NCBI GenBank assembly: GCA_023957755.1
Contig: JAMLGT010000013.1
Span: 1 to 64,000 of the forward strand
Reading direction: 5' to 3'
Length of the DNA: 64,000 nt
Source of the DNA: Chitinophagaceae bacterium
GTDB taxonomy: Bacteria; Bacteroidota; Bacteroidia; Chitinophagales; Chitinophagaceae
Part shown: positions 8,659-17,012 of the stretch, piece by piece
Layout of the letters: each line of letters begins with the position of its first letter
Position numbering within the stretch: position 1 is the first letter of the stretch
The notes under the pieces: generated by a model
What the model was told of the DNA's origin: nothing
The model's database searches: none
Seen by the model: the letters and a program-made list of their open reading frames with translations, nothing else
Translations under genes and position numbers: made by a program

Positions 8659-9629
8659 AAGGTAACTATGTTACGATTGATCTGGCATTGGTTATTGAGA
8701 AGTTGGTGCTGATAATAGCCGTAACTTTTCTGGTGTGGGTTGCGGCCCGCATGATTGCAATGGCGGATAGAAAATGGCTACACCCTTCACCCGGAACAGG
8801 TGTTAAAGACATTTCCGAATCATTATTCGGAGCAACACCAAGACTGTTAGTAAAAGCAGCCGCAGTACTCATGCTGGTTGTTTCGATAATGATCAGTACG
8901 GTGATTCCCTGGGGAGAGGCAGTCAGGATAGGCAGTAGAAATGTTTCTTTATTTATAGCAAGGGTTGACATTGGTGTGTTATTAATTCTTGCTTTCCTCT
9001 GGCTGGGGATTTATGGAGGTATTGCGCAGAGGTGGAGTTATGTGAAGAACGATAGGATAGGAGCTCTATTCAGATTCGGGTCACTTTTTATTGCCTGTGC
9101 ACTGGCAATGGGTTTGGCGATTGTCCCCCTGTTAATGCTTGCGGCATCGACCGATTTGCAGAATATTATTTCCTTACAGAAGGATGCAGTGTGGAATATT
9201 TTTTATCAACTACCGGGGTTTCTGATTATGTTGTTAGGAACAGCGGTATTGTCAAAGCCCTCTTTCACAAATGACGGGAGGAGGATTGCAGGAGCAGGAT
9301 TTGGTTCAGTCAATGCCATGTATAATCTTACCGGCTATGTGCTCTTGTTTTTGATGGGTACATTCATTACCGCTTTATATCTGGGAGGGTACGAAATTCC
9401 TTTTGTGAGTGACCTGGCACTGAGGAGGAGGTTTGGAGTAAATGTGTTGTTTATATTGCAGGGGATTTCATTTTCGTTCAAGATTATAATGGTAGTTGCC
9501 ATTTTGCTGTGGACGCGAAGAGTACTGGAAAGATATGACGAATCCATATTGATTCGTTGGGGCTGGAAGCTTATAATCCCCGCTGCCTTAATAAACCTTG
9601 CCGGTACCGCTGTAGTCCTAGTGGCATAA
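8655..9629 (+). CDS. Degenerate NuoH-like membrane subunit
   Basis: A 324-aa polytopic protein with about eight TM segments. It follows the NuoH order: an N-terminal helix ending MADRKW (family ERK), a helix ending VIPWGEAV, the VDIGVLLILAFLWLGIYG helix, and a late FITALYLGGYEIPF (family ..FLGGW..P). The GPNRVGP loop, the SYE motif and the acidic TEYSG loop that form the quinone channel are all missing or replaced. This suggests loss of quinone chemistry. It sits exactly where nuoH would be in a nuo operon after deletion of B-G. The 4-base overlap with the A-like gene supports co-translation. Confidence 0.62.
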   Translation: MKGNYVTIDLALVIEKLVLIIAVTFLVWVAARMIAMADRKWLHPSPGTGVKDISESLFGATPRLLVKAAAVLMLVVSIMISTVIPWGEAVRIGSRNVSLFIARVDIGVLLILAFLWLGIYGGIAQRWSYVKNDRIGALFRFGSLFIACALAMGLAIVPLLMLAASTDLQNIISLQKDAVWNIFYQLPGFLIMLLGTAVLSKPSFTNDGRRIAGAGFGSVNAMYNLTGYVLLFLMGTFITALYLGGYEIPFVSDLALRRRFGVNVLFILQGISFSFKIIMVVAILLWTRRVLERYDESILIRWGWKLIIPAALINLAGTAVVLVA

Positions 9630-9680
9630 AAAAAATTAGTTCCGGAATTAAAAGAAGTTTTCCGGACAAAGTGAGATTTT

Positions 9681-10211
9681 ATGGGTGCAACATTTATACT
9701 TTTCTGGATTCTTTCAACTCTTGCATTTGCAGCGGCAATGGGTATTCTTGTCAGCAAGAAAGAGTTGTACAGTGTGCTGAGTTTTATTGTACTTGTTTTT
9801 GCAATCTCCGGTCATTTTATTTTAATGAATGCACAGTTTTTGGCAATCGTAAACATATTAGTGGTGGCAGGTGCGCTGGGGGTGATGTTCCTTTATGGAT
9901 TGATATTGGTACGTTCTCATCGCGATAGTGAACAGGTGAAGATTTTGTATATGAGGATTGCCGGGGTGATTGCTTCGCTCCTCTTACTGATTGTGCTTAC
10001 TGCTGCAGTGTCAAAGGCATCCCAAAATGAGGTGGTGCTGAGGCCGGGCACGTGGATTGGACATGTGGACAAGATTGGCGAAGAATTGTTTTCACGTTTT
10101 TTTGTTCCTTTTGTAATCAGTGGACTTTTGCTGCTGAGTGTACTTGTGGGGACAGTGGTTATAATTATTAACAGGGAGCCGGCTCCCGATCCTAAATCCG
10201 TTACGTTATGA
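9681..10211 (+). CDS. nuoJ: NADH-quinone oxidoreductase subunit J (NuoJ)
   Basis: The 176-aa protein has five predicted TM helices and the family core NAQFLAIVNILVVAGALGVMFLYGLILV at about residues 50-77 (family AEFLAxxQxLVYxGAIxVLFLFVIML). The family's Tyr in VYxGAI is Val here, and the Gln is Asn. NuoJ is part of the E-channel linking the quinone site to antiporter subunits. The gene follows the NuoH-like gene by 51 bases, where nuoI would be expected, and overlaps the next gene by four bases (ATGA). Confidence 0.82.
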   Translation: MGATFILFWILSTLAFAAAMGILVSKKELYSVLSFIVLVFAISGHFILMNAQFLAIVNILVVAGALGVMFLYGLILVRSHRDSEQVKILYMRIAGVIASLLLLIVLTAAVSKASQNEVVLRPGTWIGHVDKIGEELFSRFFVPFVISGLLLLSVLVGTVVIIINREPAPDPKSVTL

Positions 10212-10735
10212 AGAGAGTATTATTTATCCTCGCGCTGAGTTTTTTCTCAGTCAGAGCAGTACATGCCCAGATTAATCTGGATGATTTACGACTTAAAGAT
10301 CTTATTGGTCAGGTGATGAAAGTTGAAAAAGGTTTTGCTCCTAAATTTTCGCTAGGAAACCTGCCTATTAAGGAGGTTTCCAAGGTGGCAGAAATCCTGG
10401 GAATGAAAAAGAATGTGGATGTGGACAAATTGTTCAGGACCTTTCGTACAGGTAGAATTGTGTATAAAGTGGCCGCATATACGGGAAGTGCCATTGTGGT
10501 GTATGGACTTGCAAAGAAGATGGATAATTCTATTAAATCCGGTGATTACGAAACAGCATTGTATTCGGGCTTAGGAACAATCGTTTCGGGTCTGGCAGTT
10601 AAATTGCTGACGAAAGGTGCTTCCTATAAGGCCGTGGATATCTTCAATGGTATTGCTGTAAACAAGATTTTGGATATTTTCTCAATCGGGCCTGCCTCAG
10701 ATATGCCGGGGATAGGGATTTATGTCAAACTCTGA
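10208..10735 (+). CDS. Secreted or anchored hypothetical protein inserted between nuoJ and nuoK
   Basis: A 175-aa protein with a clear signal peptide (MKRVLFILALSFFSVRAVHAQ). The mature part is basic and moderately hydrophobic, with a stretch AAYTGSAIVVYGLA near residue 95 and a glycine-rich end PGIGIYVKL. No family is recognised. It overlaps the nuoJ stop by four bases and ends two bases before nuoK, so it is an integrated member of the operon, not a chance insertion. Its periplasmic address suggests a partner of the membrane subunits. Confidence 0.75.
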   Translation: MKRVLFILALSFFSVRAVHAQINLDDLRLKDLIGQVMKVEKGFAPKFSLGNLPIKEVSKVAEILGMKKNVDVDKLFRTFRTGRIVYKVAAYTGSAIVVYGLAKKMDNSIKSGDYETALYSGLGTIVSGLAVKLLTKGASYKAVDIFNGIAVNKILDIFSIGPASDMPGIGIYVKL

Positions 10736-10737
10736 TT

Positions 10738-11067
10738 ATGCTGACACACTTTTATGTAGTATTGGCATTTTTGTTATTCTCCATTGGAGTGATGGGCGTA
10801 TTAACAAGGCGTAATGCGCTGGTTTTACTTCTTTGCATTGAGTTGATGATGAGTGCCGGCATTTTGCTTCTGGTGGTTTTTTCAAAAATGCACCTCACTC
10901 ACGCTAATTCGTTCTCAGGTGCCCAGGCCTCACAGGGACAGATATTTGCGCTGTTTGCGATCATGGCAGCAGCAGTGATTGGGATAACCGGAATTGCAGT
11001 GATTTTTGCTTTCTTTAGAAAAACCCGATCGGTTGACATCAATTTCTTAAACCGGCTGAAAAATTAA
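10738..11067 (+). CDS. nuoK: NADH-quinone oxidoreductase subunit K (NuoK)
   Basis: The 109-aa protein has three TM helices and strong NuoK motifs: FSIGVMGVLTRRNALVLLL, CIELMMSAG and GQIFALFAIMAAAV, ending FRKTRSVDINFLNRLK. The first conserved membrane glutamate is kept (Glu35 in IELMM). The second (TVAAAEAAIG in the family) is Ile81 here. Both glutamates are required for proton transfer in studied complex I enzymes, so this copy is probably altered in function. Confidence 0.85.
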   Translation: MLTHFYVVLAFLLFSIGVMGVLTRRNALVLLLCIELMMSAGILLLVVFSKMHLTHANSFSGAQASQGQIFALFAIMAAAVIGITGIAVIFAFFRKTRSVDINFLNRLKN

Positions 11068-11094
11068 TTATCAGTATAGTGTAACCTACTGTAT

Positions 11095-11343
11095 ATGGAT
11101 AAGAAACAAAGTGAAACTTTAATGGGGAGGCTAATCATATTGCCATTGCAGAAGATATCCGCAGTACTTGAAAATATCGTGGATAATAAAATCCTTGATG
11201 GATTTGTGAATGGAATCGGAAAAGGGATGGAATATGCGGGCCGGCAGGTCCGTTATCTGCAGAGTGGGCAGCTATCCTCTTACTTTCTTATTATGGTACT
11301 CTGCCTGATTATCTTTCTGGTCGTACAGATTGGGCTGATGTAG
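11095..11343 (+). CDS. Stand-alone C-terminal fragment of NuoL
   Basis: The 82-aa protein matches only the last ~80 residues of NuoL: LPLQKISAVLENIVDN (family RPLxxLSxxLxxxVD), KILDGFVNGIGKG (family xIDGLVNGVA), RYLQSGQLSSYFLIM (family RxLQTGxxxxYAxxM), then one TM helix. The antiporter domain and most of the lateral helix are absent. It has an ATG start, and it lies at the nuoL position between nuoK and nuoM. The clean reading frame suggests it is retained as a gene rather than being debris. Confidence 0.65.
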   Translation: MDKKQSETLMGRLIILPLQKISAVLENIVDNKILDGFVNGIGKGMEYAGRQVRYLQSGQLSSYFLIMVLCLIIFLVVQIGLM

Positions 11344-11483
11344 ATTTCTTATTACCTAAATGAATTTCCAATGGCCATAAGACTATATTTCCAACCAGGC
11401 ATCACAGCAATGATTTTCATAGTTTTGTGGCGGCCAGATGCTAAACCGTTGGGTATCATCCATAAAAACTTTGAGAGTTAGAT

Positions 11484-12980
11484 ATGCTGGGCAATTATGT
11501 CACCTTTCCTGAACTGCTGCTTTGGATTCCATTTGTCATGGGGCTTATCGTGCTTCTGCTTAAGAGTGCAAAGGCAGTAAAGGTTGTGTCCCTGATTTCG
11601 GTTTGGCTGACTCTTGGCGTTGCGGTGGTGAGCCTTGTGTATGCATTGCCTGCAAAGGAAGCTGATTACTGGAATTATAATAACGTCAGTTACTACTGGT
11701 TGCGATATATAGGTTCCAGTTTCACCCTGGGGCTTGATGGGATTAGTCATGTATTTACATTGCTGACGTCTTTGGTTTTTGCTTTAGTATTTATGGTGAC
11801 TTCAGGAAGCAGTTATGAGAAACCAAATGCATTTTATGCCATGTTGTTGTTCTGGCAGTCTGCCATCACGGGTGTCTTTGTGGCTTTTGATGTGTTGGTG
11901 TTCTATTTCTTTTGGATTATAGTGTTGGTGTTGACTTTCTTTCTGATGGGGAGGTGGGGCGATTCCTGGAAGACCGGGTTTGCATTTAAATTCTTTATCT
12001 ATCAATTCACGGGCGCATTGTTGTTTCTTGCAGCAGTACTGATCTTGTATCCTTATACTGTACCTGTGCAAGCGGATTCAGCACACAGTTTTACAATATC
12101 CGCGTTTTTTATTTCTCCTTTTTTGGCAGGTGTGCAGGTGCGGGCTTTCCTGCTGATGGCAATTCCATTTTTTGTCATGATTCCGATATTTCCATTTCAT
12201 ACATGGTTTCCGGGCTCCTCCGCAAGGTCGCCTTATCCTGTAGCGATGATCCTGGGAAGTGTGATGGTGATCATGGGATTATATGGAATGATAAGACTCG
12301 CCATTCCCCTTTTTTCCATAGCCTTTGAGAAATTTCAGGATGTGATTTTCATTTTATGTGTAGTAAGTATTGTGTATAGCGGATTCATTGCACTCATTCA
12401 GGACGACCTGAAACGACTGGTGGCCTGGGCTTCGGTTACTCATGTCGGAATAGCTACACTGGGGGTATGCTCAGGAAATGCAGTAGCACTGGCAGCGGGT
12501 ATGTTTGAGACTATAAATCATGGAATTATCATAGCAGGCTTATGGATGGTAATGTTTATTATTGAAGCGCTGACAGGGAAAAGAAGTATTTCATCACTTG
12601 GCGGAATAGCAAAAAAGTCACCGGGACTGGCTGTCTTCTTTTTCTTTGTGCTATTTGCGGTTGTCGGGCTTCCTCTGACGGGCTCGTTTTATGCAAAGTG
12701 GCATATTCTGGAAGGGTTAGCCGGTGTAAGTACGGTGGCGCTCGTAGGACTGATACTTGGATATCTTCTGACTTTGCTACTTATGATTAATATTGCACGT
12801 AAGGTGTTTTTTGGAACTGTGAGTGAGGCCGTTGCAATGGCGGGCAGTATGTCGGTAATGCAGGTAATTGCATTGGTTTTGGTGATACTGGCTATTTTGA
12901 TTTTGGGTATTTATCCTGATGCGGTGACGGATTTATTTAAAGCTTCAGTGGATAATATTATTAAGAGAACAGGAGGGTAG
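11484..12980 (+). CDS. nuoM: NADH-quinone oxidoreductase subunit M (NuoM), proton-channel residues lost
   Basis: The 498-aa protein has about 14 TM helices and clear NuoM landmarks: VFYFFWIIVL (140-149), IPIFPFHTWFP (233-243), KRLVAWASVTHVGIATLG (310-327), NHGIIIAGLW (345-354) and GLPLTGSFYAKW (395-406). Key charged residues are replaced: the TM5 glutamate is Ile145, the TM7 lysine is Met232, the TM8 lysine is Ile263, and the TM12 glutamate is Lys405. It is therefore a NuoM homologue that probably cannot translocate protons in the usual way. A TAGTTTTG at 11420-11427 could be a -7 element for an internal promoter. Confidence 0.85.
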   Translation: MLGNYVTFPELLLWIPFVMGLIVLLLKSAKAVKVVSLISVWLTLGVAVVSLVYALPAKEADYWNYNNVSYYWLRYIGSSFTLGLDGISHVFTLLTSLVFALVFMVTSGSSYEKPNAFYAMLLFWQSAITGVFVAFDVLVFYFFWIIVLVLTFFLMGRWGDSWKTGFAFKFFIYQFTGALLFLAAVLILYPYTVPVQADSAHSFTISAFFISPFLAGVQVRAFLLMAIPFFVMIPIFPFHTWFPGSSARSPYPVAMILGSVMVIMGLYGMIRLAIPLFSIAFEKFQDVIFILCVVSIVYSGFIALIQDDLKRLVAWASVTHVGIATLGVCSGNAVALAAGMFETINHGIIIAGLWMVMFIIEALTGKRSISSLGGIAKKSPGLAVFFFFVLFAVVGLPLTGSFYAKWHILEGLAGVSTVALVGLILGYLLTLLLMINIARKVFFGTVSEAVAMAGSMSVMQVIALVLVILAILILGIYPDAVTDLFKASVDNIIKRTGG

Positions 12981-13011
12981 GATAATCAGATTACGTTTTT
13001 ATTGATAATTT

Positions 13012-14400
13012 ATGAATGCAATAATAATTAGTGGCGTGTGGGGAGTGGCAATGATGCTGGGAGGTGTCTTGTTCAGGAGAAGCCACACGACAGTTTTTAT
13101 TGCTATAGCGGGGATGATATTATTGCTTGCAGGAAATTTAATGGAGTTTTTTTCCACTCCGTTATTTTCGTTTGATGGATTTGAGATGTTGAAGGTGAGT
13201 TCCTTCGGTTTGCATTTCAACACGATTGCTTTTTTCGGAACGCTTTTAATATTCTTACTCAATGGAAAGGATATAGAAACCCTGGGGAATCATTCGGCTG
13301 AATATTTCAGCCTGATATTTTTCTCTTTATGTGGGGTATCTGTGGCCACCTCTTATAATACATTGCTCACCTTGTTCCTGGGAATAGAGTTGATGGTAGT
13401 GCCACTTTATTTTCTGGTAGGAAGTGATAACAGGAACCTGAAGGGAATTGAAGCCTCGTTGAAGATGTTCCTGACCGGTGCCTTCTTCTCGGCTATTATA
13501 TTGATGGGGATAGCCCTTATATATGGTGGTAACTCCCTGGGCTCCATGTATATCACATTTATCTCCCTGGGCAAGGTGGATGTCAATCCGATGATAATGA
13601 CTGGGATGGTATTATTGCTGGCAGGGATGGCCTTTAAGGTGTCCGCTGCGCCATTTCATTTTTGGGCGCCGGATGTGTATGACGGCACACCAACTGTCGT
13701 CTCCTCATTTTTGTCAGCGGTTGTTCAGGTAGGAGCGTTCATAGCTTTTTACAAGTTGTTCAGTACCACCTTCGGACAAATAAAACCTCAGTGGCAGACA
13801 CTATTGGTTACAGTGGCTGTATTATCAATGGTCATAGGAAATGTTACTGCTATATTTCAACAGAGTATCAAGCGAATGCTTGCCTATGCGGTCATTGCGC
13901 AATCAGGTTTTTTACTTCTTGGCCTGATTTCTTTTTCAGATGTGGGGCGCGAGGGGGTAGTACTTTTCATTGGATCCTATGCATTAGGTATGATTGGTAT
14001 GTTTGCAGTAATAAGCAGACTGCCCGACTATACAATTGATGGTTTTAGCGGATTGGGCAAACTGAATCCGGGTGTAGCGCTGTTTACTTCCATATTCTTA
14101 TTGTCGCTCACAGGAATACCATTGACGGCAGGCTTTTTGGGAAAGTTGTATCTGCTTTTAGGTCTGGCGGCAGGGCAGGGGTGGGGCTGGCTCATTATAA
14201 TCGCTTCAATCAGTATGGCGGTCAGCGCTGTTTATTATTTTAGGATTATCAGGGCAATGTATTTCAGAGAGCCGGTTCACCCCGTAGAAGGAGTACCTGA
14301 AATGCGGGTTTCGTTCAGATGGTTATTGGGGATCATTGCTGCAATTCTGATTTTACTCGGTCTGGTGCCCGACATACTCACAAGCTGGATATATTATTAA
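13012..14400 (+). CDS. nuoN: NADH-quinone oxidoreductase subunit N (NuoN)
   Basis: The 462-aa protein is the least degenerate antiporter-like subunit of the cluster. It keeps Glu126 (GIELMVVPLYFLVG), Lys209 (AFKVSAAPFHFWAPDVYDG), the SIKRMLAYAVIAQSGF motif and Lys378 (GFLGKLYLL). The TM8 lysine of the family appears to be Gln239 (SAVVQVGAF). It follows nuoM by 31 bases and is the last nuo gene. A MacB-type permease follows 87 bases later. Confidence 0.88.
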   Translation: MNAIIISGVWGVAMMLGGVLFRRSHTTVFIAIAGMILLLAGNLMEFFSTPLFSFDGFEMLKVSSFGLHFNTIAFFGTLLIFLLNGKDIETLGNHSAEYFSLIFFSLCGVSVATSYNTLLTLFLGIELMVVPLYFLVGSDNRNLKGIEASLKMFLTGAFFSAIILMGIALIYGGNSLGSMYITFISLGKVDVNPMIMTGMVLLLAGMAFKVSAAPFHFWAPDVYDGTPTVVSSFLSAVVQVGAFIAFYKLFSTTFGQIKPQWQTLLVTVAVLSMVIGNVTAIFQQSIKRMLAYAVIAQSGFLLLGLISFSDVGREGVVLFIGSYALGMIGMFAVISRLPDYTIDGFSGLGKLNPGVALFTSIFLLSLTGIPLTAGFLGKLYLLLGLAAGQGWGWLIIIASISMAVSAVYYFRIIRAMYFREPVHPVEGVPEMRVSFRWLLGIIAAILILLGLVPDILTSWIYY

Positions 14401-14486
14401 TTTTTTCACAAGAAGTAAATTTGAGAATGCACGGATGTTATTACCTTCACCCGCAGACAATCATACGATAAAAGAGTAAATAGCAG

Positions 14487-15755
14487 ATGCGGTTATCTGA
14501 TTCATTATCACTTGCCTTCAATACTACCAAAAGCAATAAGTTACGTACAGGGATCACTGTTGCAATAATTGCGTTTGGTATTATGGCTTTGATTGGTATT
14601 GTTACTGCTATAGCAGCAATGAACCAGAGCCTTAACGAAAGTTTTTCGCTGATGGGAGCCAACTCTTTTACAATTATGTATCGGGATATCAATATCTCGA
14701 TGGGCGGCGGTAACCGCAACAGAACAAAGAAGGAAAGCCTGAAAAGAAAAAAGAGTAATGAGGCTAAGATATTTACTTATGAAGAAGCGAAGGCTTTCAA
14801 AGAGCGTTACAAATTTCCGGCAAGGGTCAGCATCTCACTCAACTACCGGAATGTGATTGTCGGTCATGGAAGTATCCAGTCCAATCCGAATGTAACGCTG
14901 ATTGGTATTGATGAAAATTATTTATTACTCAGTGGTTATACACTTTCCGCAGGAAGGAACCTCACCCCGATAGATGTGCAAAGTGGTAATAGTATCTGTA
15001 TCATTGGAAATAGTGTAGCAAAGAAATTGTTTCCTGCGCATCCGGAGCAGGCATTGGATCAAAACATTAAGGTGTCCGGTATCAAATACCGGGTAGTAGG
15101 GATATTGAAAGATAAGGGGAGCAGTTCGTTTATGAATGCAGATAATGTGGTGTTCACCAGTTACAATAACCTTCGCCGGCTTTTTCCGGTAGGCTCCAGG
15201 TCGTTTAATATAGGGGTTTATGTCAATGATATTAACCAGATGCCGGCTGCCATATCAGAAGCGAAGGGGACACTTCGCCCGATACGGAAACTCAGGGTCG
15301 ATGAAGAGAACAACTTTTATTTTTTACAAAGCGACAGTATTGCTGAAGCCTTTATCAATAGTCTGGGTTCGGTAGCTGCCGCCGCAGGGCTTATCGGGCT
15401 AATTACTTTATTCAGTGCTGCAATCGGACTAATGAATATCATGCTGGTATCCGTAAATGAGCGGACGAGAGAGATAGGGCTGGTGAAGGCAATCGGAGGA
15501 AAAGCAAGCAGTATTAAGGCTCAATTTCTTTTTGAATCGGTCATTATCAGTCTGATGGGAGCTGTCTTTGGAATCATTCTGGGTATTCTGGTAGGGAATA
15601 TTTTCGGTATTTTTCTTGGGACTACTTTTGTGATCCCCTGGGGTTGGGTGATTGCAGGTGTGGTTACCTGTACTGTTGTGGGATTAGGAGCAGGAATTTA
15701 CCCTGCTGTTAAAGCATCCAAACTTGACCCTATTGTGGCCTTGCGCTACGAATAA
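14487..15755 (+). CDS. ABC transporter permease, MacB/FtsX type
   Basis: The 422-aa protein has an N-terminal TM helix (RTGITVAIIAFGIMALIGIV), a large extracytoplasmic MacB_PCD domain, and three C-terminal TM helices with the FtsX signature (LMNIMLVSVNERTREIGLVK and KAIGGKASSIKAQFLFES, about residues 316-353). It ends with DPIVALRYE, the family's usual terminus. Such permeases act as mechanotransmitters with a separate ATPase, which is not present here. The preceding cluster is on the same strand. Confidence 0.9.
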   Translation: MRLSDSLSLAFNTTKSNKLRTGITVAIIAFGIMALIGIVTAIAAMNQSLNESFSLMGANSFTIMYRDINISMGGGNRNRTKKESLKRKKSNEAKIFTYEEAKAFKERYKFPARVSISLNYRNVIVGHGSIQSNPNVTLIGIDENYLLLSGYTLSAGRNLTPIDVQSGNSICIIGNSVAKKLFPAHPEQALDQNIKVSGIKYRVVGILKDKGSSSFMNADNVVFTSYNNLRRLFPVGSRSFNIGVYVNDINQMPAAISEAKGTLRPIRKLRVDEENNFYFLQSDSIAEAFINSLGSVAAAAGLIGLITLFSAAIGLMNIMLVSVNERTREIGLVKAIGGKASSIKAQFLFESVIISLMGAVFGIILGILVGNIFGIFLGTTFVIPWGWVIAGVVTCTVVGLGAGIYPAVKASKLDPIVALRYE

Positions 15756-15870
15756 TTGTGGCACTTTAGTTTCTGCTATTTTTGTCTGAGTGAATCTTCA
15801 TTTTGATATCGGTGCACAAAACTTTTTTTGTGTATATGGTTCGTTTCAAAGATTTTATTGACTTATGTGG

Positions 15871-15929
15871 ATAAAATCCTGCTGAATGGGCTGAAAAGAC
15901 TGAATTTCGGATGTCAGCAGGGATTTTAT
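15871..15929. other. Large intergenic hairpin
   Basis: ATAAAATCCTGCTGA (15871-15885) pairs with TCAGCAGGGATTTTAT (15914-15929) with a single bulged base, around a 28-base loop. It lies in the 341-base gap between the ABC permease and exbB. A-rich and T-rich arms could make it a bidirectional terminator or a leader element of the exbB operon. The rest of the gap is AT-rich with no other structure seen. Confidence 0.55.
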
Positions 15930-16096
15930 GTGTCGTTTGTTATTGTAATTTATTACCTTGAGCCATTGAATCTTATTTTTTTATGGAAGGTGAAATTTTA
16001 TAAATAATTTTTCTTAGAATTGTAGCCTGAAACCAAAAAAATATTGGTGTATTTCAAACTTTTTTTTAAAACCTTAAACATTAAAATCTAGAAAAG

Positions 16097-16960
16097 ATGG
16101 CAGATTTAAAATCTACTGCGAGTTCTTCACCGAGAGCAACTACATCAGTGAAGGCGAAAAAATCGAGCAATATTATTTCTCTTCTTGCTCCGATTCTGTG
16201 TGTCGTTGTCGGTTACGTATTTTGGCGATTTGTAATTGGAAATCCTGACAATTTCAACCTTCCTGATAATTCAGGTGGTTTCTGGCCCAATCATAAAGAC
16301 CCGAAAGGTGACTTTGCAAGGATGTATGATGGTGGAATCATCGTGCCGATTCTTATCGGGTGTTTGTTGATCGTAACTACATTCGTTATTGAAAGAGCAC
16401 TTACCATTTCTAAGGCTACCGGAAAAGGATCCAATGCTGCCTTTGTAAGAAAAGTGCAGTTTTTCCTGGCTGATAAGAAAGTGGATGCTGCCATTGCTGA
16501 ATGCGACAAACAAAAAGGTTCTGTAGGTAATGTAATGAAAGCCGGCCTGAGGAAATATCAGGAAATGATTTCAAACACAGAATTAACTACTGACCAGAAA
16601 GTGATGGCTATCCAGAAAGAAGTAGAAGAAGCAACTGCGCTGGAACTGCCGATGCTAGAGAAAAATCTGGTATTCCTTTCAACCCTTGCATCAGTATCTA
16701 CATTGATTGGTCTGCTGGGTACGGTTATCGGGATGATTCGTGCATTTGGTAACCTGGGTGAATCTGGTGGTGGTGAAGCTGCCCGTGAATTGTCAAAAGG
16801 TATTGCAGAGGCACTGTATAACACCGCACTGGGTATCGGATCTTCCGCGTTCGCAATCATTACTTACAACATCTTTACTACTAAGATCGATGGCATTACA
16901 CACGGAATTGATGAGTCCGGATTTTCATTAACACAAAGTTTTGCATCTCTGTATAAATAA
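16097..16960 (+). CDS. exbB: MotA/TolQ/ExbB proton channel protein
   Basis: The 287-aa protein has an N-terminal TM helix (ISLLAPILCVVVGYVFW), a second (IIVPILIGCLLIVTTFVIER), and the family core VFLSTLASVSTLIGLLGTVIGMIRAF followed by the last TM helix with ALYNTALGIGSSAFAIITYN. ExbB forms the pentameric channel of the TonB energising complex in the inner membrane. It heads the operon with two exbD genes and tonB. Confidence 0.93.
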   Translation: MADLKSTASSSPRATTSVKAKKSSNIISLLAPILCVVVGYVFWRFVIGNPDNFNLPDNSGGFWPNHKDPKGDFARMYDGGIIVPILIGCLLIVTTFVIERALTISKATGKGSNAAFVRKVQFFLADKKVDAAIAECDKQKGSVGNVMKAGLRKYQEMISNTELTTDQKVMAIQKEVEEATALELPMLEKNLVFLSTLASVSTLIGLLGTVIGMIRAFGNLGESGGGEAARELSKGIAEALYNTALGIGSSAFAIITYNIFTTKIDGITHGIDESGFSLTQSFASLYK

Positions 16961-17012
16961 TTCTGTGGAATTTGAATAAGAAATGCATCTAAATAATTAA
17001 AAGGAAAAAATT

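Noticed and set aside
9557-9928. A 123-aa frame overlapping nuoH and nuoJ genes
   Set aside because: It crosses a gene border out of frame, is Cys-rich without pattern, and nuoJ is clearly the real gene.
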